Source of the DNA: Bacteroides sp. MSB163
GTDB taxonomy: Bacteria > Bacteroidota > Bacteroidia > Bacteroidales > Bacteroidaceae
Length of the DNA stretch: 64,000 nucleotides
Assembly (NCBI RefSeq): GCF_036416795.1
Contig: NZ_CP143867.1
Coordinates: forward strand, 6,254,001 to 6,318,000
Reading direction: 5' to 3'
The position numbers were made by a program, and so were the translations under genes. The notes below the pieces were generated by a model. It was not told the DNA's origin. It made no database searches and worked only from the letters and a program-made list of their open reading frames with translations. Position 1 is the stretch's first letter; each line of letters begins with the position of its first letter. This document shows, piece after piece, positions 42,054 to 51,295 of the stretch.

Positions 42054-43301
42054 TTATAGTTTCGTAATTTTCCCCATAAAAAGAATTGCTCCCGTACTCT
42101 TTTCCTTAATCACGAAAGCAAAAGGACGATCTACATAGAAAGATATAGGAGTAGATGGTCCAGCGGATGTTTCCAACATTCCACCAACTGTAACAGCCGC
42201 TGCTTCAGTACCTTCCTCATCTACATTTACATAAGTAAATTGCTGCAAAAGACCAATATATAACTCGGCAGCCGACATTTTAGAGAAATCAGCCTTATGA
42301 CCATCAAAGGCATCCTTCATCCCCATAGCAACCATATCCTCTATGAGCATCTTGTCATACTCCACTTTGAAACGGGGAAGTTTAACCTGCAATTGCCTGC
42401 TCGACAAAGCTGCATTCCATTCCTTCCAGTTTTCATAAGTCAACCCGGACAAACTCTCATCCAAAGTCTTATCCCCGGCAGGCAATAAGAGCACCATACT
42501 GAAAGCTTCGTTACCATATGGCAATTCTGCGATGGAAAATGCTGAGTTCTGAGCATAATTAAACGTTTCTGTCTGATTCATCATGTTCACTTTCTGCTCA
42601 GTACCATCAGAATTAGTAAAGTTTTCCTGGCGAGTATCCGATTTTTGGAATTGACTCTTCCAGATACCTTTGAAGTAGAGTGCATTAATCAAATACATAC
42701 GTGCATCTTCCGGTATTCTCTGTATAACCTCTTTTATACAATTATTCGTCTGCTCAGCGCACCACCGGTTAATCACATCCTTCGCTGTGGGAGATGTAAA
42801 ATCAAGTTCCTGTACCTGGGCATCATACATCTTCTTATTCACATCCACAAAAGAATCGTAAACTTTAAAACCTTGTTTCACCCAAATAGAATTGGCGATT
42901 CCTAATTGAGTGGTATTATCTAAATCCAATAAAGCTGAAGTTAATTTTTGATTATAGTTATTCAGATCATCAAGAGAGAAAGAAGCGGCAGGAAATCCCA
43001 ATACATACTGCATTTCAGTAAGCGTATTGCCCGAAGCTCCGTTAGTAATCATCGATAAGCAAAGTGATGCACTCAATGGAGACACAAAAACATTCGGTTT
43101 TTCTTTTTCGGTACTGCACACCTGATCGAAGAAACGGAAAGCAAAGTCTGTACCTTTGTCCATAAAATCTTGTTCCGCACGAGTGAGATTGATGTCTTGA
43201 CGTGGTTTTGGTTCCGGTTGAGAAGGATTCTCATCATTCTGACAGGCTGCAAGGATACTGAGTAGGCTTAGCGCAGCAATAGTTTTCTTTAGCATAAGCA
43301 T
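42054..43301 (-). CDS. Serpin lipoprotein (serine/cysteine protease inhibitor)
   Basis: A surface or periplasmic serpin, 415 aa. The signal peptide ends in LAAC. The fold is complete from the N-terminal helices (DFAFRFFDQVCS, NVFVSPLSASLCLSMITNGA) to the final strand (RPFAFVIKEKSTGAILFMGKI). The hinge EEGTEAAAVT, with small residues, is the consensus of inhibitory serpins. The reactive-centre loop reads VTVGGMLETSAGPST, so the scissile bond may follow Met or Leu; targets are unknown. It faces the metal-efflux operon and is divergent from the B12 locus. Confidence 0.9.
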   Translation of the reverse strand: MLMLKKTIAALSLLSILAACQNDENPSQPEPKPRQDINLTRAEQDFMDKGTDFAFRFFDQVCSTEKEKPNVFVSPLSASLCLSMITNGASGNTLTEMQYVLGFPAASFSLDDLNNYNQKLTSALLDLDNTTQLGIANSIWVKQGFKVYDSFVDVNKKMYDAQVQELDFTSPTAKDVINRWCAEQTNNCIKEVIQRIPEDARMYLINALYFKGIWKSQFQKSDTRQENFTNSDGTEQKVNMMNQTETFNYAQNSAFSIAELPYGNEAFSMVLLLPAGDKTLDESLSGLTYENWKEWNAALSSRQLQVKLPRFKVEYDKMLIEDMVAMGMKDAFDGHKADFSKMSAAELYIGLLQQFTYVNVDEEGTEAAAVTVGGMLETSAGPSTPISFYVDRPFAFVIKEKSTGAILFMGKITKL

Positions 43302-43396
43302 TATAGTATTAGTTTTCTATTAAGTTACTCTGTTAGAATAAATGCATAAATTTATAAAATACTGCACTACATCACAAATAAAACATAAATCTTTCC

Positions 43397-43404
43397 TATC
43401 TTTG
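43397..43404 (+). promoter_or_regulatory. Promoter -7 element of the B12 uptake operon
   Basis: TATCTTTG about 10-15 nt before the start of the cobalamin riboswitch. Confidence 0.75.
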
Positions 43405-43410
43405 CTCTCG

Positions 43411-43592
43411 GTTTTGTTGGAGTATGCCTTTCGGTATACTCCATGAAAAGGGAATTGGGTGTGACTCCCAAACAGTCCCGCTGCTGTGATCTCCTATTGC
43501 AGGATTTGCCAATCACCTGTGCCACTGCCAATATTCGTATGGTGGGAAGGCGGCAAATCCGGAGTAAGTCAGAAGACCTGCAAAACCTATCA
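43411..43592 (+). promoter_or_regulatory. Cobalamin (AdoCbl) riboswitch
   Basis: All main parts of the cobalamin riboswitch are present: P1/P2 region with TATGCC..GGTATA, GGGAATTGGGTG, the core CAGTCCCGCTGCTGTGA, GCCACTG, GGGAAGGCGGC and the B12 box AGTCAGAAGACCTGC at 43567-43581. It lies between the promoter and the btuB start, so it should switch off the whole operon when cobalamin is plentiful. Confidence 0.95.
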
Positions 43593-43622
43593 AATCTTAT
43601 GCTTTCGAGGAAAGGGTATGAG

Positions 43623-45662
43623 ATGTATATTGTTTTTAGCATTCTGTTTATGATAAAAGATAATCTATGCCGGTATACCCGACTACGGTTTAATTTGCTT
43701 TGCCTTTTATGTTGGCTTTGGGTCAATCTACAAGCACAACAAGCAGGAGATTCCATTACTGGAAAGGTACATGCCATTCCGGAAGTGGGGATAAAAGGTC
43801 GGCGTGTGCCACCGGCTCTCTCAGCAACCGCCCCACTCCAACAGATGAAGAAAACTGATATGGAACGTTTGGGAGTATCGGATGTGGCCGATGCAGTTCG
43901 TCATTTCTCAGGAGTCAGCGTTAAGGATTATGGCGGAATTGGTGGATTAAAGACTGTTTCTGTACGCAGTCTGGGAGCGCAACATACAGCAGTCAGCTAT
44001 GACGGAGTGACTGTCAGTGATTGTCAGTCAGGCCAGGTAGATATCTCCCGTTTCTCGTTAGACAATGTTTCCGAACTGGCACTCAGCATTGGTCAGAGCG
44101 ATAATATTTACCAGACAGCGAAGATGTTTGCCTCTGCCGGTGCTTTAAGTATCGAAACCGCACGTCCGGATTTCAGTGACAGACCTTTCCAATTGCTTGC
44201 AAATATGAAAACCGGTTCTTACGGGCTTGCTAATCCTTCTTTATTTTATGCCCAGAAATTAAGTAACCGTTTCAGTCTTTCTGCCTATGCTGATTATTTA
44301 CGGGCAGACGGTAATTATCCTTTCAAAATGTGGAATGGGAATAAACTGATTGACTCCAAACGAAACAATAGTGATATAGAGACTTATCGGGCAGAATTAA
44401 ATTTGTTTGTAACTCTGAATGAGAAACAGGATTTGAAAACCAAAGTTTATCTCTTTGATTCGGAAAGAGGGTTACCCGGCGGAGTGATTTATGACAATTC
44501 GTATGCTGCCGAAAGACTATATGACCGTAATTACTTCGGCCAATTGAAGTATGAGAATCGATTCTCTGAAAAATGGAAATTACAAGCAAGCGGAAAATTT
44601 AACTTCAGCTGGAACCGGGACTATAATAATGAATCTTCCGGTATTACAGACAATCGTTTCCGCCAGACTGAGACTTACTTATCCACTACCCTATGGAGCG
44701 AACCGGTGAAAGGGTTATCTTTCTCATTAGCACAGGATTTCGCCTATAACTATTTGTCAACGACTCTACAGAACAATCAATATCCGGAACGTTTCACCTA
44801 TTTAACAGCAATAGCCACACACTATAAAAGCAACCGATTTTCTGCTACCGCTTCCCTACTAAATACTTATATTACAGAGAATGTACGGACAGGAAAAGCT
44901 GCTGCAGACCGTAAACGCCTTTCACCCGCTGTCAGCCTGTCGTGGAAACCTTTTGATTTTGGTCTACGTTTCAGGGCTTCATACAAAGATATCTTCCGTA
45001 CGCCGACATTCAATGATTTGTATTATCTGATAATTGGCAACCATAATTTAAAGCCTGAAGTTACCCGGCAATTCAATGTAGGTACAACGTGGAATTCTAC
45101 ATCATTGGAATTTATCGACTATCTAAGCCTTTCAGTAGATGCTTATTATAATCGGGTGAAAGATAAAATCGTGGCAATACCCACTATGTTTATCTGGAAG
45201 ATGATGAATTTAGGTAAAGTCGAAACTATTGGTACGGATATTAACCTGGCAATTGAAAAAGAATTAGCAAAACATTATAAGTTATATCTCACAGGAACTT
45301 ACAACTTCATGCAAGCAGAAGATATTACCGACCGTAATTCTAAAATATGGCGGAATCAGATTATATATACTCCGAAACATTCAGGTTCGGGAAGTCTGAC
45401 TTTTGAGAATCCGTATGTCAACCTGACTTATAACATAATGTATGCTTCGGAACGCTATTCGATTGCCCAAAACATCCCGGAAAATCGTATTAAATCTTAC
45501 ACTGACCACAGTATAGCACTCTCGCATACCTTTAAATGGAAGAAGCAGTCACTACGCATACAGCTGGATGCCTTGAACCTGAGTGATAAGAACTACGAAA
45601 TAGTCCGCTTCTACCCGATGCCCGGACGCAATTACAAAGTAACAATCAACTATAAATTATAA
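43623..45662 (+). CDS. btuB: BtuB-type TonB-dependent cobalamin receptor
   Basis: The outer-membrane B12 transporter. After a signal peptide (~residues 20-45, LRFNLLCLLCWLWVNLQAQ) come the TonB box region, the plug (AVRHFSGVSVKDYGGIGGLK) and the 22-strand barrel ending YKVTINYKL. Starts inside the riboswitch are excluded; the ATG at 43623 or the one at 43650, which gives a more typical signal peptide, is likely. The riboswitch and BtuG/F/C/D neighbours identify the substrate as a corrinoid. Confidence 0.92.
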   Translation: MYIVFSILFMIKDNLCRYTRLRFNLLCLLCWLWVNLQAQQAGDSITGKVHAIPEVGIKGRRVPPALSATAPLQQMKKTDMERLGVSDVADAVRHFSGVSVKDYGGIGGLKTVSVRSLGAQHTAVSYDGVTVSDCQSGQVDISRFSLDNVSELALSIGQSDNIYQTAKMFASAGALSIETARPDFSDRPFQLLANMKTGSYGLANPSLFYAQKLSNRFSLSAYADYLRADGNYPFKMWNGNKLIDSKRNNSDIETYRAELNLFVTLNEKQDLKTKVYLFDSERGLPGGVIYDNSYAAERLYDRNYFGQLKYENRFSEKWKLQASGKFNFSWNRDYNNESSGITDNRFRQTETYLSTTLWSEPVKGLSFSLAQDFAYNYLSTTLQNNQYPERFTYLTAIATHYKSNRFSATASLLNTYITENVRTGKAAADRKRLSPAVSLSWKPFDFGLRFRASYKDIFRTPTFNDLYYLIIGNHNLKPEVTRQFNVGTTWNSTSLEFIDYLSLSVDAYYNRVKDKIVAIPTMFIWKMMNLGKVETIGTDINLAIEKELAKHYKLYLTGTYNFMQAEDITDRNSKIWRNQIIYTPKHSGSGSLTFENPYVNLTYNIMYASERYSIAQNIPENRIKSYTDHSIALSHTFKWKKQSLRIQLDALNLSDKNYEIVRFYPMPGRNYKVTINYKL

Positions 45663-45685
45663 ATTATAAACTAAAAACAGAAACA

Positions 45686-46759
45686 ATGAAGAAGTATTGG
45701 TATAAAACCACCATGTTGGTTATGGCATTAGGAGCATTTACCGCATGTAATGATGATGACGAACCGAAAGGACCGGAAGGACCGATAGCACCTGTTAATG
45801 GAGCATATGTTATTAATACAGGAAACTGGAATGAGAATAATGGTACCATACAATGGTATGACAGGGATCTGAAGACAGTTAGTGCAGATTTGTTTGCAGC
45901 TGCCAACGGAGCAGGTATCGGCGATGCACAGGACTTATGTATATACGGTTCTAAAATCTATATCACATGCAGCAGCTCTGCTAAAATAGAAATCGTAGAT
46001 AGAAAAGACTTCAAACGTATAAAAACTTTGAACTTAACAAATGAGAGCGGGCAACCTATTCAACCGCGATACATGACAGCAGCCAAAGGAAATATTTATT
46101 TCACCGCATACGATGGCACCGTATCACAAATAGACACTACAAGCCTTTCAATAACCCAAAAAACAGAGGTAGGAGGAAGTCATCCGGAAGCCCTTACCTC
46201 AGCTAACGGAAAGTTATATATTAATCTATCCAATTATGATATGGATGGTACAGGCAAATATGTAGCTGTTGTCAATCTTGCCAACTTTACTAAAATCAAA
46301 GACATAGAAGTTCTTCTCAACCCCTATGATGTCTGTACAACCGGAGAAGACGGAAAGGTGTACTTCATTTCATGCGGAGATTTTGGCGGGAATCCCGCGC
46401 AGACATTACAATGCATCGATCCGCAAACAGATCAGGTTACGGAAATATGCCCAGCCAGCAAAATGGCAATAAAAAACAATAAAATCTATCTTATTTATGC
46501 AGAATATTACGAAGATGCCGCTCCTAAAAGCATTTCTGTATATGACATGAATACCAAACAAACCACGCAGTTTGCCAACTACAGCGATTTCTCCAATCCT
46601 GGTAATATTGTAGTCGACCCGGCTACAGGAGATGTAATTATCATCGATCAACCCTCTTCTGCTCTCAACGACATATATGTTTATGGTAGTGACGGCGTAC
46701 TCAAAAAGAAATTGGAAACCGGCTACTATACCACTAATATGCACTTTGTAACTGAATAA
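45686..46759 (+). CDS. btuG: BtuG-type surface B12-binding beta-propeller lipoprotein
   Basis: A surface lipoprotein with lipobox FTAC and a following NDDDEP surface-export stretch. The mature part is a YncE/DUF5074-like seven-bladed propeller (GAYVINTGNWNENNGTIQWYD, repeated NGKLYINLSN- and GNIVVDPATGDVIIIDQ-type blades). In Bacteroides, BtuG binds corrinoids with very high affinity and hands them to BtuB; its place directly after btuB supports that call. The alternative is a generic DUF5074 protein. Confidence 0.8.
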   Translation: MKKYWYKTTMLVMALGAFTACNDDDEPKGPEGPIAPVNGAYVINTGNWNENNGTIQWYDRDLKTVSADLFAAANGAGIGDAQDLCIYGSKIYITCSSSAKIEIVDRKDFKRIKTLNLTNESGQPIQPRYMTAAKGNIYFTAYDGTVSQIDTTSLSITQKTEVGGSHPEALTSANGKLYINLSNYDMDGTGKYVAVVNLANFTKIKDIEVLLNPYDVCTTGEDGKVYFISCGDFGGNPAQTLQCIDPQTDQVTEICPASKMAIKNNKIYLIYAEYYEDAAPKSISVYDMNTKQTTQFANYSDFSNPGNIVVDPATGDVIIIDQPSSALNDIYVYGSDGVLKKKLETGYYTTNMHFVTE

Positions 46760-46763
46760 CAGC

Positions 46764-47900
46764 ATGAAACAATTTTCTTTTTTTCTAACCCTTTGGGTGA
46801 CAGTGCTACTTCTTTCCGCCTGTGGCGGAAAGAGCAGCACTGCTTCCGGCTCTGCACAAGGAGACACCATCCCGCTACACTACTCCTCTAATCTCTCTCT
46901 GATAGATTACGAAAATTACATCGTTGCACAGCTACGCAATCCCTGGGATACAGCAAAGATACTACACACCTATGTATTAGTAGACAAAAAACAGCCGTTA
47001 CCCCAAGAACTGCCTCAAGGTACTCTTGTCCGCACCCCACTTAGTAAAGCAGTCATCTACTCATCCGTTCATTGCAGCTTGCTGAAAGACCTCGGTGCCT
47101 TAAATAGTATCGGTGGCGTATGCGACCTGAAGTACATCAAACTACCGGAAATCGAGGAAGGATGCCGAAACGGCACCATCACCGATGTAGGTGATGGCAT
47201 GAACCCCAATATCGAAAAAATCATAGACCTGCACCCCGATGCCATCCTACTTTCTCCTTTTGAAAACAGCGGTGGATACGGACGTGTAGAGAAACTGGAT
47301 GTACCCATCATTGAATGTGCCGACTATATGGAAACCTCTTCATTGGGACGTGCCGAATGGATGCGTTTCTACGGTTTATTATTTGGCAAGAAAACAGAAG
47401 CAGATGCTATGTTTACTTCGATAGAAAGAAACTATAAGGATTTACAAGAATTAGTAAAGCCTATCTCTTTTGCCCCCTCCGTGATGTGTGATTTGAAAAC
47501 AAGCTCTACCTGGTACACTCCGGGTGGTAACAGTACCATCGCCAAACTATACTCTGATGCAGGTGCCAACTATATTTTCAGAGAAGATACACATAGCGGC
47601 TCACTCCCCTATCCTTTCGAAGTTATCTTTGAGAAAGGTCAACAGGCGGATTTCTGGCTGATACGCTACAACCAACCTGCAGATAAGACCTATAGTGAAC
47701 TGGAAAAAGAGTTTGCCCCTTACGCCGGTTTCCGCGCCTTCAAAGAACGGAATATCTACGGATGCAATACCAACCGGGTTCCTTTTTATGAAGAAACGCC
47801 TTTCCGGCCGGACTGGTTATTGAAAGATTTAATAAAAATCTTCCATCCTTCGATGCTGGAAGGATATGAATCGAAATATTATAGTAAATTAGCAGAATAA
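46764..47900 (+). CDS. btuF: BtuF-type cobalamin-binding lipoprotein
   Basis: A class III substrate-binding protein (COG0614). The lipobox is LLSAC. The two-lobed fold has the usual blocks: VHCSLLKDLGALNSIGGVCD, DVGDGMNPNIEKIIDLHPDAIL, VPIIECADYMETSSLGRAEWMRF. It would deliver B12 to BtuCD from the periplasm. It begins 4 nt after the btuG stop. Confidence 0.88.
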   Translation: MKQFSFFLTLWVTVLLLSACGGKSSTASGSAQGDTIPLHYSSNLSLIDYENYIVAQLRNPWDTAKILHTYVLVDKKQPLPQELPQGTLVRTPLSKAVIYSSVHCSLLKDLGALNSIGGVCDLKYIKLPEIEEGCRNGTITDVGDGMNPNIEKIIDLHPDAILLSPFENSGGYGRVEKLDVPIIECADYMETSSLGRAEWMRFYGLLFGKKTEADAMFTSIERNYKDLQELVKPISFAPSVMCDLKTSSTWYTPGGNSTIAKLYSDAGANYIFREDTHSGSLPYPFEVIFEKGQQADFWLIRYNQPADKTYSELEKEFAPYAGFRAFKERNIYGCNTNRVPFYEETPFRPDWLLKDLIKIFHPSMLEGYESKYYSKLAE

Positions 47901-47911
47901 AATTTAATGGT

Positions 47912-48943
47912 TTGAAAGGCAAAGGATCTATATATGGCATAGTACTGTCGGTTCTCATTCTCCTATTGATGACCGCTAATCTCTGGTTTGGCTCGATCAG
48001 CATTCCTGCCGGAGCGGTATGGGATATTCTAGCGGGCAATGAAGTTGAGAAAGCCAGTTGGAGTTTTATTATCTGGGAGTCGCGCCTACCGCAGGCTGTC
48101 ACAGCGCTGCTATGTGGTGCGGCATTGGCGGCTTCGGGGTTGATGCTTCAAACAGCTTTCAATAATCCGCTGGCAGGTCCGTCCATTTTAGGAATAAATT
48201 CAGGGGCAAGCCTTGGCGTGGCACTCGTAATGTTGGCTGGTGGTGGAAGCATTGCAACGGGTATATTCACCTTGTCCGGTTTCTTCTCGGTGATACTGGG
48301 AGCTTTCATCGGATCGATGGTGGTAATGGGGCTTATCCTTTTCTTTTCTACACTGATAAAAAGCAATATCATGTTGCTGATTACAGGTATCATGATCGGC
48401 TATATCACTTCTTCCGCCATTTCATTGCTCAACTTCTTCGCAACAGCCGAAGGAGTACATTCTTATATGATTTGGGGTATGGGGAACTTCGGAGGTGTCT
48501 CATTGCAACAACTACCCTATTTCTCCATTTTCTGTCTGGCAGGTTTGTTACTTTCCATCCTGCTTATCAAACCCTTGAATGCCTTGCTGTTGGGTACTCG
48601 CTATGCTGAAAACTTAGGAGTAAACATCCGTCGCACAAGAAATCTGTTACTGATCGCCACCGGACTACTGACAGCCGTCACTACCGCCTTCTGCGGACCT
48701 GTTGCTTTCATCGGTCTGGCCGTTCCACATATCTCCCGCCTGATGCTGGGCACGTCCAATCACAATTCACTGCTCCCCGTCACTTTGCTGACGGGAGCCG
48801 CCATTGCCCTACTCTGCAACCTTATCTGTATCCTGCCGGGCGAAGCGGGCATCATTCCGCTGAATGCAGTGACCCCGGTGCTGGGCGCACCCGTTATTAT
48901 ATATGTAATCGTAAACCAACGTAAAATACAATATTTCAACTGA
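47912..48943 (+). CDS. btuC: BtuC-type FecCD ABC permease
   Basis: Inner-membrane permease of about ten helices. The family blocks are clear: WESRLPQAVTALLCGAALAASGLMLQ near the N-terminus, NPLAGPSILGINSGASLGVAL, and FCGPVAFIGLAVPHISRLML, the ATPase-contacting helix. A TTG is the only start that fits the N-terminus. The stop overlaps the next ATG (TGATGG). Confidence 0.92.
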   Translation: MKGKGSIYGIVLSVLILLLMTANLWFGSISIPAGAVWDILAGNEVEKASWSFIIWESRLPQAVTALLCGAALAASGLMLQTAFNNPLAGPSILGINSGASLGVALVMLAGGGSIATGIFTLSGFFSVILGAFIGSMVVMGLILFFSTLIKSNIMLLITGIMIGYITSSAISLLNFFATAEGVHSYMIWGMGNFGGVSLQQLPYFSIFCLAGLLLSILLIKPLNALLLGTRYAENLGVNIRRTRNLLLIATGLLTAVTTAFCGPVAFIGLAVPHISRLMLGTSNHNSLLPVTLLTGAAIALLCNLICILPGEAGIIPLNAVTPVLGAPVIIYVIVNQRKIQYFN

Positions 48944-49944
48944 TGGAGAAAGCTGTTATCACCGCGAATGATTTATGTATCGGCTACCGTTCGGGGAAGC
49001 AAGAGAAACGGGTGCATGAGCATCTTTCTTTCCGGCTCTTCCCCGGAGAACTTACTTGTCTGCTGGGAGCCAACGGAACAGGTAAGTCTACTCTGCTTCG
49101 CACCCTCTCCGCCTCGCAACCGGCTTTATCAGGAGAATTGCTTATACAGGATAAACCACTCTCCGATTACTCGGAAAAAGAATGTTCACGTACCATCGGC
49201 GTCGTACTGACAGACAAGACACAGGCAGGAGGACTGACGGTATACGAGCTCGTAGCTCTGGGACGCCAACCTCACACGGGTTTTTTCGGCAGACTGAATA
49301 AATCGGACCACGCCATCATTGAAGAAGCATTGGAAGCAGTGAGCATCAGTCATAAAGCCCAAAGCTATACCGCAGAATTGTCGGACGGCGAACGGCAAAA
49401 AGTAATGATTGCCAAAGCATTGGTACAGGAATGCCCTCTTATCCTATTGGATGAGCCTACCGCTTTCCTGGATGTAGTGAGCCGCATTGAGATTATGACT
49501 CTACTTCACCGTCTGGCTGTAGAACAGAATAAAGCGATTTTACTTTCCACCCATGATATAGAACAGGCATTAGTGCTGGCAGACAAACTATGGCTGCTTT
49601 CCAAAGAGAACGGACTGCAATGCGGAGTCACAGAGGATATGATTCTGAGTCACCGGATGGATAGCTTATTTTCCCGTAATGATATCCGGTTTGATTATGC
49701 ACATGGAGTGTATTATCCGAAAGTGAACAGCCATCGCAATATCATCGTAGAAGCAAACGATGAAGTATTATTGCACTGGATAACCAATGCACTGAACCGT
49801 CACGGATATGCTTGTTGCTCTGATTCTGTGACAGAAACAAGTAGCTTACCGCGATTACAGGTGTTGTCTGCCGAAGATTTCAGACTGCACAAGGAAAAGG
49901 AATACACATTCTGTTCTTTCGAGCAGCTACTTGCCAATGTATGA
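48943..49944 (+). CDS. btuD: BtuD-type ABC ATPase with a C-terminal extension
   Basis: The cobalamin importer ATPase. Walker A is LLGANGTGKSTLLR, the signature LSDGERQKVMIAKAL, Walker B LILLDEPTAFLD, and the switch His is in LLSTHDIEQAL. FecE/BtuD ATPases are usually about 250-260 aa; this one has 333. The extra 80 residues (from about NSHRNIIVEANDEVLLHW) are an unassigned alpha/beta segment, possibly a regulatory domain. Confidence 0.9.
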   Translation: MEKAVITANDLCIGYRSGKQEKRVHEHLSFRLFPGELTCLLGANGTGKSTLLRTLSASQPALSGELLIQDKPLSDYSEKECSRTIGVVLTDKTQAGGLTVYELVALGRQPHTGFFGRLNKSDHAIIEEALEAVSISHKAQSYTAELSDGERQKVMIAKALVQECPLILLDEPTAFLDVVSRIEIMTLLHRLAVEQNKAILLSTHDIEQALVLADKLWLLSKENGLQCGVTEDMILSHRMDSLFSRNDIRFDYAHGVYYPKVNSHRNIIVEANDEVLLHWITNALNRHGYACCSDSVTETSSLPRLQVLSAEDFRLHKEKEYTFCSFEQLLANV

Positions 49945-49954
49945 CAAAGGCCAT

Positions 49955-49987
49955 GATATTTTTTGGATAGTCAGAAGAAAAAATATC
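49955..49987. terminator. Weak AT-rich hairpin between convergent operons
   Basis: GATATTTTTT (49955-49964) pairs with AAAAAATATC (49978-49987). It could end the B12 operon or the HEPN/MNT transcript but is GC-poor. Confidence 0.35.
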
Positions 49988-49997
49988 GGAATTCTAT

Positions 49998-50405
49998 TTA
50001 TTGTTCTTTTAGCAAACCTCCGACGGCTTCAATAAAAGCTGTCGCTTTAGGTATCAACTCGTCTATTTCTTCTTCATTCGAATAGGCAAAATCATCATAA
50101 TCGCTACTGTGGCGACGCTCGAAAAGCAGGGAGAAGCAACGCCCCAACTCGCGAGACAAACGACCGGTAGCTACAAAATGCAATCCTATCATCTGTTTGA
50201 CACCTGAATGGGTGCCGGGATTTACCTCGTGCTTGATAAGCAGCGCAACTGCTGCATAATAGCAGGCATAATAAAGGCGGTTAACTGCCGTATTATAATA
50301 TCCCTGTTGTTTCAGATAGGGTATTTCCTTTAAGGTTTCTTCGGCGCGCTGAAATCGGTAGTTTGCCAATGCCTCGATGTTTTCACGATTTAATTGCTCT
50401 TTCAT
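49998..50405 (-). CDS. HEPN-domain protein
   Basis: Second gene of a HEPN/MNT pair. The helical fold has NYRFQRAEETLKE, NTAVNRLYYACYYAAVALLI and a conserved ERRHSSDYDDF segment containing the usual Arg/His and Tyr residues. HEPN proteins of such pairs are RNases or DNA-binding partners silenced by MNT enzymes. The start ATG at 50405 overlaps the MNT stop (TTATGA), so the longer frame starting at 50468 is not used. Confidence 0.85.
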   Translation of the reverse strand: MKEQLNRENIEALANYRFQRAEETLKEIPYLKQQGYYNTAVNRLYYACYYAAVALLIKHEVNPGTHSGVKQMIGLHFVATGRLSRELGRCFSLLFERRHSSDYDDFAYSNEEEIDELIPKATAFIEAVGGLLKEQ

Positions 50406-50722
50406 AACACAATTCCTTCTTTCATTACATTCATACAAAAAGGAGTTTGAAAAGGACGGTTCTCCCAAATCTTTTTTAATAGGACACGTGCGTTTATTTG
50501 CACTCCCGTCTCAATTTCAATGTCGTAAAGCGGGGTAATGATACGGTCTTCTTCTTTAACGGTCAATTTATTTCCGTCAACCAATACCAGCAAATCAATA
50601 TCGCTGTCAGGACGAGCATCTCCACGCGCTTCACTGCCATACAAAATGGCTTGCGCTTCGGGTGCCACTTGAGCCAAAGCCTTGCGTATCTGTTCTACAA
50701 TTTGTGGACGTTTCATATTCAT
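50402..50722 (-). CDS. MNT-type minimal nucleotidyltransferase
   Basis: Partner of the HEPN protein, 106 aa. The active site ILYGSEARGDARPDSDIDLLV has the full GSxARGxxxxxSDIDL motif, so it should be catalytically active. In characterised pairs the MNT protein adenylylates and neutralises its HEPN toxin (established for the family, not shown here). Promoter TAACTTTG on the minus strand is at 50740-50747. Confidence 0.88.
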   Translation of the reverse strand: MNMKRPQIVEQIRKALAQVAPEAQAILYGSEARGDARPDSDIDLLVLVDGNKLTVKEEDRIITPLYDIEIETGVQINARVLLKKIWENRPFQTPFCMNVMKEGIVL

Positions 50723-50739
50723 TACCTTTTATTTGCGAA

Positions 50740-50747
50740 CAAAGTTA
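50740..50747 (-). promoter_or_regulatory. Promoter -7 element of the HEPN/MNT operon
   Basis: CAAAGTTA reads TAACTTTG on the minus strand, 18 nt before the MNT start codon. Confidence 0.6.
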
Positions 50748-50980
50748 TATAAAAAAACGGAAAGGTAAGAGATGCAACGACTTATTTCTTCGTCCAATCG
50801 ATCTGTAATCCGATTGATTGAGTATAAGGATTTGTAATCCGCCCATATATAGTAATCCCGATATACTTAGTTGAGTCTGAAGAGGAATTTTTGTACTGAC
50901 GATATTTAAGTACAAACTCACTGATTTCAGCTAATATTTTCATTGCTGATTATCAAAAGATTACAAGATATCATTTCTTT

Positions 50981-51052
50981 GTCTACAAGAAGTTAGGAGC
51001 CTGTCAACAAGGAGTTAATTTCCTGTTGACAGACTCCTAACTTCTTGTAGAC
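50981..51052. repeat. 29-bp hairpin built from 22-bp units
   Basis: Left arm 50981-51009 begins GTCTACAAGAAGTTAGGAG; right arm 51024-51052 is its complement with one mismatch. ACAAG recurs 22 bp apart (50985, 51007), as do TCCTGTTGAC (51021) and TCTTGTAGAC (51043). Confidence 0.8.
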
Positions 51053-51156
51053 AGGCAGAGGGAGTGTTTTTCTATTCTTTTACAAAAAGATGAGAAGAAG
51101 AAAATAATCTGCCAAACACTTGACATTGCCTTTTGGATATTGTATATTTGCAACGT

Positions 51157-51223
51157 TATAATCTATACAGATTTCACTTTTAACTTAGCATAAACGGAGA
51201 GGCATTCGCCCCTCCGTTTTTTT
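51157..51223 (+). ncRNA. Candidate small RNA 1
   Basis: TATATTTG at 51143-51150 with TTGACA about 20 bp upstream could start a ~67-nt transcript ending in a clear terminator: ACGGAG..GGC / GCC..CTCCGT followed by seven T. There is no ORF. Its family is unknown to me. Confidence 0.45.
51191..51222 (+). terminator. Rho-independent terminator of candidate small RNA 1
   Basis: AAACGGAGAGGC and GCCCCTCCGTTT pair around ATTC and are followed by a T-tract. Confidence 0.8.
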
Positions 51224-51295
51224 GCTCCTGCGCTTCATTGCATGAAACGACACGCTTATAGCTGCAACACCTTACGCACCTATCTGCATCAGCCG

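Noticed and set aside
43443..43622. Longer N-terminus for BtuB
   Set aside because: The codons lie inside the cobalamin riboswitch, including the B12 box; they are not translated.
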